Source of the DNA: CAWFPR01 sp963817635
GTDB taxonomy: Bacteria; Acidobacteriota; Vicinamibacteria; Vicinamibacterales; 2-12-FULL-66-21
DNA: 59,414 bases
Reading direction: 5' to 3'
NCBI GenBank assembly: GCA_963817635.1
Contig: CAWFPR010000031.1
Coordinates: 1-59,414, forward strand
Shown here: positions 53,008 through 59,414 of the stretch, one piece after another
Layout of the letters: each line of letters begins with the position of its first letter
Numbering within the stretch: the first letter of the stretch is position 1
Translations under genes and position numbers: made by a program
Notes under the pieces: generated by a model
Database searches by the model: none
Told to the model about the DNA's origin: nothing
What the model saw: the letters and a program-made list of their open reading frames with translations, nothing else

Positions 53008-53712
53008 ATGGGAGACCTGTTCACGACGCTGTCGCACGCCGTCGAAGGCGATCCGGCTATCGCCTTGTCGGCCGCCTTCGCCTGGGGCATGGCCAGTCTG
53101 CTCCTGAGCCCCTGTCATCTCTCCTCGATCCCGCTGGTCGTCGGGTTCGTGAACGGGCAGGAGCACGCGTCGGCGCGACGCGGCGTCGCCATCGCGGCGC
53201 TGTTCTCGCTCGGGCTGTTCACGACCATCGCGGTGGCCGGCGGCGTCACGGCGGCGGCCGGCCGCATGCTGGGCGACCTGGGGCCGTGGGCGAACTACCT
53301 CGTCGCGCTCGTGTTCTTCGTTGTCGGGCTCTCGCTGCTCGACGTCATTCCCCTCGGGTGGGGCACTCCCGCGCTGGCGCGGTTCCAGGGCCGCGGCCTC
53401 GCCGCGGCGCTCGTGCTCGGGCTGGTGTTCGGGATTGCGCTGGGCCCGTGCACGTTCGCGTACATGGCGCCGATGCTGGGCGTGACCTTCGCGGTGGCCG
53501 GCACGAGCGCGCTCTACGGCGTCCTGTTGATCGCCGCCTATGGTCTCGGGCACTGCTCGATCATCGTCGTCGCCGGCGGTTCGACCGGGTGGGTGAGTCG
53601 ATACCTCCACTGGACCGATACGTCGCGGGGCACGACCTACCTGCGATACGCCTCCGGATTGCTCGTCCTGGCCGGCGGGGTGTACCTGGTCTACACCGCA
53701 CGAGGCCTGTGA
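53008..53712 (+). CDS. CcdA/DsbD-type membrane thiol transporter
   Basis: 234 aa, six or seven helices: GMASLLLSPCHLSSIPLVVG and ALGPCTFAYMAPMLGVTFAV hold the two membrane Cys (each after Pro or Gly-Pro) that shuttle electrons across the membrane from cytoplasmic thioredoxin. ATG 53008, five bases after the previous stop. Completes an ArsR-permease-trx-trx-ccdA unit. The next 118 bp before tolC show no gene. Confidence 0.88.
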   Translation: MGDLFTTLSHAVEGDPAIALSAAFAWGMASLLLSPCHLSSIPLVVGFVNGQEHASARRGVAIAALFSLGLFTTIAVAGGVTAAAGRMLGDLGPWANYLVALVFFVVGLSLLDVIPLGWGTPALARFQGRGLAAALVLGLVFGIALGPCTFAYMAPMLGVTFAVAGTSALYGVLLIAAYGLGHCSIIVVAGGSTGWVSRYLHWTDTSRGTTYLRYASGLLVLAGGVYLVYTARGL

Positions 53713-53830
53713 TGGGTTCGTGGACAGCGCCGCCCGACCCTCGGATGACATCAGTATGGGCCATTCACGGCATTGTGCCCGAGGCGTTCATGGCCTCGGT
53801 CTCCCGGAAGCCAAAGGAAAGGACCGATTC

Positions 53831-55184
53831 ATGAGTCGCGGCACGCTGTGTGTCCGCCGCCTCGCCGTGACCGTTGCGGTGGCGGCGGCCACTCTCTTTT
53901 CAACTCACGGTGTGCGCGCAGGGCGTCGAGCCCTGCCGAGCGCGGCTGACGCTGACCCAGGCGATCGACGAGTCTCTCGCGCACGCTCCGATGCTCGCCG
54001 CCGCCGATGCGCGCCAGCGCGCGGCGGGCCTGAAGGCCACCTCGGTTGCGCGCACGCGGTTCGGCCAGATCGACGGCGTCGCGGCACTGACCACCTACCA
54101 GGACGATGTCATTCTTCGCGTGATGTCCCGACAACTGTTTGGCCCGCAGGGCTTCGCGGGGCTGCCGTTCGATCGGAACCAGGCACACTTCGGCATCACG
54201 TTCCAGACGCCACTGTACCTGGGCGGCCGGCTGTCGGCGTCGATCGACATCGCGCAACTCCAGGCCGATCAGCTATCGCTCGCGGCGCAAGGCGCGCGGT
54301 GGGAGGTCAGATTCAACGTGACCGCGCTCTACGCGGCGGCACAGACGGCGGATGCCGTCGGACACGCACTCGACGAGAACCTTCATGCACTCGACGCGAC
54401 CCGGCGATCGGTGGACTTGATGGTCAATCAGGGGCGCCGGGCGAACCTCGATCTGCTCAAGCTGGACGGCCAGATTCAGGACGTGCGCGCGGAGCGGAGC
54501 CGGGTGGCGGCCGACGCGGCCCGCGCGCGGGCGCTGCTGCTGGCGCTGATGGGTCGCGATCCGGCATCCCCCGTCCAGGTCGATCCGCTGCCGGAGCGGC
54601 CGCCCGCACCGTCGCCGGGCGCCGGCGCGCTCACGGCGCTGGCGCTGAAGGGTTCGACCGTGCGGCGAATCGAGCTGGCGCTCGACGAAGCGCGTCGCGC
54701 CGTCAATCAGGCCAGCGCCGCGTCGCGGCCCACGGTGATGGCGCGCGGCAACTGGATGGGCCACGTCGCGCCGTCGATCGATCCGCTCTCGACGTGGGAC
54801 ATCGGCGTCGCCGTCTCGGTCCCCATCTTCGACGGTGGCGCCAGACGCGCCAGCGTGGCGAGCGCCCGCGAGGCCGCAGGTGCCTCGGCGAGCGCGCTCG
54901 ATCAGGCGCGACTCGATCGTGCCGCGCAGGCTGTCGTGGCTCTCGCCGAGTTGGAGTCGGCTGGCCAGCAGGCGCAGGCGGCCGAGGCTGGTGTTGCCGC
55001 GGCCGGCGAAGCCGCACGCGTCGAGCAGATCCGGTACGACACCGGCGCGGGGACCATCGAGGATCTGTTGCTCGCCCGGGCGCGCGAGGTCGGCGCACGG
55101 GCGTCGCTCGCCAGGGCCCGCGGCGCGCTCGTGACGGCGGGGGCCCGCGTGAACGCGATTGTCGAACAAGAGGTCGTGCCGTGA
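53831..55184 (+). CDS. TolC-family outer-membrane efflux channel, one frameshift
   Basis: About 450 aa. ATG 53831 (AAAGGA upstream) begins a signal peptide (CVRRLAVTVAVAAATLFSTH). A one-base shift near 53905 leads into the mature part LTLTQAIDESLAHAPMLAAA, LGGRLSASIDIAQLQAD, LDLLKLDGQIQDVRAERSRV, VAVSVPIFDGGARRASVASA, EQIRYDTGAGTIEDLLLARA, the usual duplicated coiled-coil layout. First gene of a tripartite pump; its stop overlaps the next start (GTGA). Confidence 0.87.
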
Positions 55185-56356
55185 ACAAGACAATGACGCG
55201 GTTGGTGTGGATAGGCGCGGCGGTGCTCCTCGTCGCCGTGCTCGTCGTGGTGCGGATGCGCCGGGTCCAGGAGAAGGAGACCGCTCCGACGGCCGTATCC
55301 CGCGTCCCCGCCGTGCACCTTGTAATGGTGCGCGACGGGCACGCGGCCGCCGTGCGGCACGTCCTGGGAACGGTCGTGGGTATCGAGGAGGTGGATGTCG
55401 CGTCGCGCGTGATGGCCCAGGTGCTCGCTGTTCGCGTCCGCGAAGGTGATCCGGTCCGGCGCGGTCAGGCCCTGGCCGTGCTCGACGCGCGCGAGTTGGA
55501 AGACGCGGTCGCCTCGGCCGAAGCCACCGTGTTGACGGCGAAGGAGGGGGTGATCGCGGCAGACACCGCGTTCGCCGTTCAACGGTCGGTCACCGCACGT
55601 GACCGCGTCCTCGTGGACGCGAAGGCCATCGCCCAGGAGCAGTGGGACCGATCGCGCGCCGCGGAAGCCGCCGCCGGAGCCCAGCGCGAGGCCGCGAAAG
55701 GACAGGTGACCATCGCCGAGCAACGCTTGAGCCAGGCGCGCACGCAACTCGGCTACGCGCAACTTACCGCACCGTTCGACGGCGTGGTCGCCGCACGGCT
55801 GGCTGATCCCGGCTCGCTCGCGGTCCCCGGGCGTTCCATCGTCAGAATCATGCGCGAGCGCGGCGTTCGTGTCAGGGCCGCGCTGCCGGCTGCCGACTTC
55901 GCGCAGCTCAGGGCCGGCCAGGCGGTCACGCTCCGCGTCGGCGACACCCCTGTTGCGGCCCACATCTCCCGCGTCGTGCCGGCCATGGGCGATGCGCACC
56001 TGGCCGCCTTCGAAGTCGATCTGGCCGATCCTCCTGCCGGGCTGGTCTCTGGCGCCACCGTGGGGGTGGATGTCGAACTGGGCGGCGCCACTGGCCTGGT
56101 GATCCCGGTCGACGCGTTGCTCGAGTCCGATCGCGGCGCGTTCGTGTTTCGGGTCGTCGACGGCGTCGTCCATCCGGTCAAGGTCGAGGTGATCGTGCGG
56201 TCGTCGGGCGAGGTCATCGTGCGCGGCGCGGTGACCGCTGGAGATCGCGTAATCCAGGCCCAGACCGCGCGCCTCATGACCTTGGCGGAGGGCTCGAAGG
56301 TCCGCGTCGCCGACGAGCCAGCCACAACACGAGGAGCCTCCGATGAGCCTCGTTGA
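55181..56356 (+). CDS. HlyD-family periplasmic adaptor of RND pump
   Basis: 391 aa from GTG 55181 (an in-frame ATG lies four codons on). N-terminal anchor helix (LVWIGAAVLLVAVLVVVRM), lipoyl half VASRVMAQVLAVRVREGDPV, a helical hairpin (ARTQLGYAQLTAPFDGVVAA), beta-barrel and membrane-proximal parts (GLVIPVDALLESDRGAFVFR). Links the TolC channel to the inner-membrane pump. Overlaps the RND gene by 14 bases. Confidence 0.88.
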   Translation: MNKTMTRLVWIGAAVLLVAVLVVVRMRRVQEKETAPTAVSRVPAVHLVMVRDGHAAAVRHVLGTVVGIEEVDVASRVMAQVLAVRVREGDPVRRGQALAVLDARELEDAVASAEATVLTAKEGVIAADTAFAVQRSVTARDRVLVDAKAIAQEQWDRSRAAEAAAGAQREAAKGQVTIAEQRLSQARTQLGYAQLTAPFDGVVAARLADPGSLAVPGRSIVRIMRERGVRVRAALPAADFAQLRAGQAVTLRVGDTPVAAHISRVVPAMGDAHLAAFEVDLADPPAGLVSGATVGVDVELGGATGLVIPVDALLESDRGAFVFRVVDGVVHPVKVEVIVRSSGEVIVRGAVTAGDRVIQAQTARLMTLAEGSKVRVADEPATTRGASDEPR

Positions 56357-59300
56357 TGCCTACTTGAAGAAGCCGCATCTCGTCACGTCGCTGGTACTGC
56401 TCGCGGCGGTCGTCGGGCTGGTTGGCTACCGCCGCATGCCGGTGAACCTCTTTCCCGACTCCGAGTACCCGCAGGTCGCGGTCGTCACGGTCTATCCGGG
56501 CGCCGCGGCCCCCGACGTGGAGACTGAAGTCAGCCGGACGATCGAGAAGGAACTGGCCACGATCGACCAGGTCCGGCGCGTGACCTCCGTCAGCAAGGAT
56601 GAGGTCTCGAGCGTGCTCGTCGAGTTCGAGTATCCAAAGGGACTCGAGGCCGCGGCGACCGACGCCGCCAACGGCCTGAAGAAGATCGAGGCCCGCCTCC
56701 CGGTGGGCATCCGGCCGCCGATGATCTTCAAGGTCTCGTCGGCGACACCCGCCGTGCTCACGCTCGCGCTCCGTCCGAAGGAGGGCGCGCCGCTCGACCT
56801 GTCAATGGTGCGCCAGCTCGCGGACAACCAGATCAAGGAGCGGCTGCTGCAGCTTCCGGAGGTGTCGAACGTCGAAGTGTTCGGGGCACAGCAGCCGGTC
56901 GTCCAGGTCGATCTCGATCGCGACCGCCTTCAGGCCTACGGCCTGACGCCGGGTGACGTGCGCGAGCGGCTGGTGGCCTTCAACGCGAACCAGCCCATCG
57001 GCCTGCTGATCACCTCGTCCAGTCAGGTCCTGCTCAAGCGTACCGGGGAATTCGAACAGATTGATGACGTCGGCCGCATCACCGTGGCGCACCGGTCCGG
57101 CGGTGACGTCCTCCTGGGCGACGTGTCCACGATCCGCCGCGCCGTGCTCGAGCCGCAGAGCGCGTATCACGGCGGCGGCCGGCCGGCGATCGCGATCAAC
57201 GTGCAGCGGGCGACCACCGGCAACGCGCTGCGTGCGATCGCCGACGTCATGGCGGTACTGCCCGAGCTCGAGGCGAGCTATCCCACCGTGGCTTTTTCGA
57301 TTCCCGACACGCAGGGAGACCTCATCGAGCTGGCGGTCGGCAACATGGTGGATGCGCTTCGCGACGCCGTGATCATGACGGTGCTCGTCATCTTTCTCTT
57401 CCTCGCCGACCTGCGCGGCATGACGCTGGCGGCCATTTCGATCCCCTTCACCTACCTGCTGACGTTCGCGGTCATGTGGCTCGTCGGCTACGAGCTCAAC
57501 ATGGTGACCCTCACGGGCGTGATCGTCGCGGTCGGCATGCTGCTCGACGATGCGATCGTGGTGCTGGAGAACATCGAGCGCCATTATCACGAAGGCGGCG
57601 CCAGCGTGCACGCCGCCGTCGTGGGCGGCACCGAGGAGGTGATGCTCGCCATCTTCTCCGGCACCTACGCGACGGTGATGGTGCTCGTCCCGATCGTCTT
57701 CATCGGCGGGTTCGTCCAGACCGTCCTGCGGCCGCTCGCGGTCACGCTCATCGTCGCGCTCGCCGCGTCCTACATCGTCTCGGTGACGGTGATTCCGCTC
57801 CTCGCGCCGGTGCTCCTGCGGCGGGGCACCGGCACCGGCCGCAATCGCTTCGAGCGCTTGGTGTTCCGGTTCGACGAATGGGTCGTGGAGCCGATCCGCG
57901 ACTTCTACGTCCGCCTGACGGCCTATGCGCTCGGCCATCGCGCGTTGTTCGTCGTGGCGGGCGTGGTGCTGTTCGTGGTGTCGGCGCGCCAGCTGACGCT
58001 CATCGGCCGCGACCTCATGCCGCCCATGGATGCCGGCATCGTCAAGATCAACTTCGAGACCGACGCGAACACGTCGCTGGAGCGGACCGAGCGCGCGCTG
58101 ACCGCGGATGGAGGCGATCATCCGGTCGCGACCCGACGTCGCCTCCGTGTCGGCGGTCATCGGATCCGAACCGGCGGTGATCTCGTTCGGACCGGGCCGC
58201 CTGCCGCAGCAGGGACAGGTCACGGTCCATCTCGTGGATCGGTTTCGCAGGGATGCGTCGATCTGGGAGATCGAAGGGGAGCTGCGGGACCGGTTCCGGA
58301 CCATTCCGGGGCTGAAGAGCGTGGACGTGTTCGATTTCGGCGCGACGCCGCTCTCGACCATCCGCGCGTCGGTGGACGTGATGATCTCGGGACCGGACCT
58401 CGACGTGCTGGATCGGATCGGCCGGGACGTCGAGCGACGCCTGCGCGATCGGTCGCGCGGCGCGACGTCGATCGGCCGCTCCTGGACGCTGGACTCGATG
58501 GAGGTCAGATTCCGCGCCGACCCGGAGAAGCTCGCCTTTACCGCATTTCGCCGGCGGCCGTGGCAGCGCAGCTCGCCGGCGCGGTTCGCGGCGTTCCCGG
58601 CTCGCTGTTCCGCGTGCCGAATCAGGATGGGCTCGCCATGTGGGTGCAGTTGCCGGCCGCGAGCGCGGGCGCGCCGATCAACTGGCGACCTACCCGGTGG
58701 CGACACCGGCGGGCGCCGTGCCGCTCGCCGCGCTCGGCACGCTGACGAACCGGCCGACGGCGTCGGTGATCACGCGGCAGGGACTGGAACGCACGCTCGA
58801 CATGCAGGCGTATCGGGCCAGGCGGCCCATCTCTCACATGCAGGAAGACGTGGACGCGGCGCTGGCCGGTCTCGAACTGCCGCCGGGCTACGCGTGTCGC
58901 AGGAAGGCGAGATCAAGCCGATGAACGAGTCGTTCGATCGGCTGGCGCAGGCGCTCGTGCTCGGCCTCGTCCTGCTGTACTTCTCGCTCGTGCCGGCATT
59001 CAAGTCGTGGATGCACCCGCTGACCATCATGGTCGCCATTCCGCTGGCGCTCATCGGCGCCGCGTGGGCCATGCTCCTGGCCGGCAAGCACGGCTGCATG
59101 CCGTCGATGATGGGGATGATCCTGCTGGCCGGCATCGTCGTGAAGAACTCGATCCTGCTGATCGACTTCATCGCGGCGGCCAGGGCGCGCGGCGAGTCCA
59201 CCTACGACGCGCTCGTGGGCTCGGTGCGCGTGCGGACCCGGCCGATCTTGATGACGGCGGTCGGCACGTCGGTCGGCATGGTGCCGATCGCGCTGCAGTG

Positions 59301-59414
59301 GGCGATCGGTCTCGAGCGGCTGTCACCGCTCGCCGTCGTCGCCATCGGCGGCCTGATGGTCTCGACGTTCCTCACGATGGTCTACGTGCCGCTGTTCTAT
59401 TCGCTCTTCGACGA
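56343..59414 (+). CDS. RND efflux permease, four frameshifts, 3' end outside window
   Basis: Inner-membrane proton-driven pump. N-terminal part intact to about 58100: YRRMPVNLFPDSEYPQVAVV, YPGAAAPDVETEVSRTIEKE, VIVAVGMLLDDAIVVLENIE (motif A/D region with Asp pair), IGRDLMPPMDAGIVKINFET. Then frames change near 58105, 58535, 58675 and 58895; sense resumes each time (IIRSRPDVASVSAVIGSEPA, YRISPAAVAAQLAGAVRGVP, LATYPVATPAGAVPLAALGT, MNESFDRLAQALVLGLVLLY). It ends inside the last helices (VYVPLFYSLFD). The clustered shifts suggest poor base quality near this end. Substrate class not assignable by eye. Confidence 0.87.

Noticed and set aside
53720..56356. 878-codon frame across tolC and hlyD
   Set aside because: Only its last 391 codons (HlyD) and first 25 or so after 53831 (TolC signal peptide) are real; the middle is out of frame with TolC.

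Overview
This is a GC-rich window that reads as two unlike pieces of DNA. Bases 1 to about 6,700 look like an actinobacterial mobile or integrated element. They hold the 3' part of an IS30 transposase, an IS3 remnant, a tyrosine recombinase, an excisionase-like helix-turn-helix protein, a small secreted Cys-rich protein and a multi-broken AAA ATPase. From about 6,766 to the end the gene content fits a Gram-negative sulfur- and metal-handling bacterium. TonB receptor, porin, TolC/RND efflux, CadC-like regulators and a secreted HELQH protein together suggest an Acidobacteriota (Vicinamibacteria-like) genome. That placement is inferred from gene content; Methylomirabilota, Rokubacteria or Gemmatimonadota are not excluded.

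Core system (6.8-25 kb): a dissimilatory sulfite reductase (dsr) operon, all on + and tightly packed. The order is dsrL, dsrN, a TPR gene, dsrC, an RsbRD-like gene, dsrM, dsrK, dsrJ, dsrO, dsrP, hemA, a siroheme synthase fusion, a PhnD-like binding protein, a histidine kinase and a sigma-54 response regulator. A porin follows behind a clear -24/-12 promoter with an upstream palindrome. DsrL, DsrC and DsrMKJOP move electrons around sulfite reductase, while DsrN, HemA and the CysG/CobA/HemD fusion supply siro(am)heme. The PhnD, kinase and regulator genes look like an attached sensory arm. dsrAB is not in the window: the operon starts abruptly at the boundary with the foreign DNA.

Middle (25-34 kb): on the minus strand a secreted HELQH protein, glgC (with a 7-bp tandem repeat behind it), an M23-like lipoprotein and a TonB receptor. 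These are followed by a CadC-like regulator, a chromate transporter, two small unknowns and an OmpR-type regulator.

Right part (34-59 kb): a thiol and metal resistance region. It carries arsR divergent from arsM-acr3-arsC; two related ArsR/permease/thioredoxin modules that share an almost identical 20-bp operator; a Cys-rich PAS sigma-54 activator with a sigma-54 promoter after it; two NifX-like genes preceded by the same 20-mer; a DUF134 regulator whose promoter palindrome recurs before one NifX gene; a methionine gamma-lyase-like and a LysN-like PLP enzyme; an ArsP_2-like exporter; a CcdA/thioredoxin pair; and a TolC-HlyD-RND efflux operon running off the end.

Caution: at least 25 genes or gene segments are interrupted by single-base frame changes, mostly +1 in short G/C runs, while protein similarity resumes at once in the next frame. 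This pattern suggests uncorrected sequencing indels rather than mass pseudogenisation. Broken genes are annotated as whole spans with the shift positions noted.
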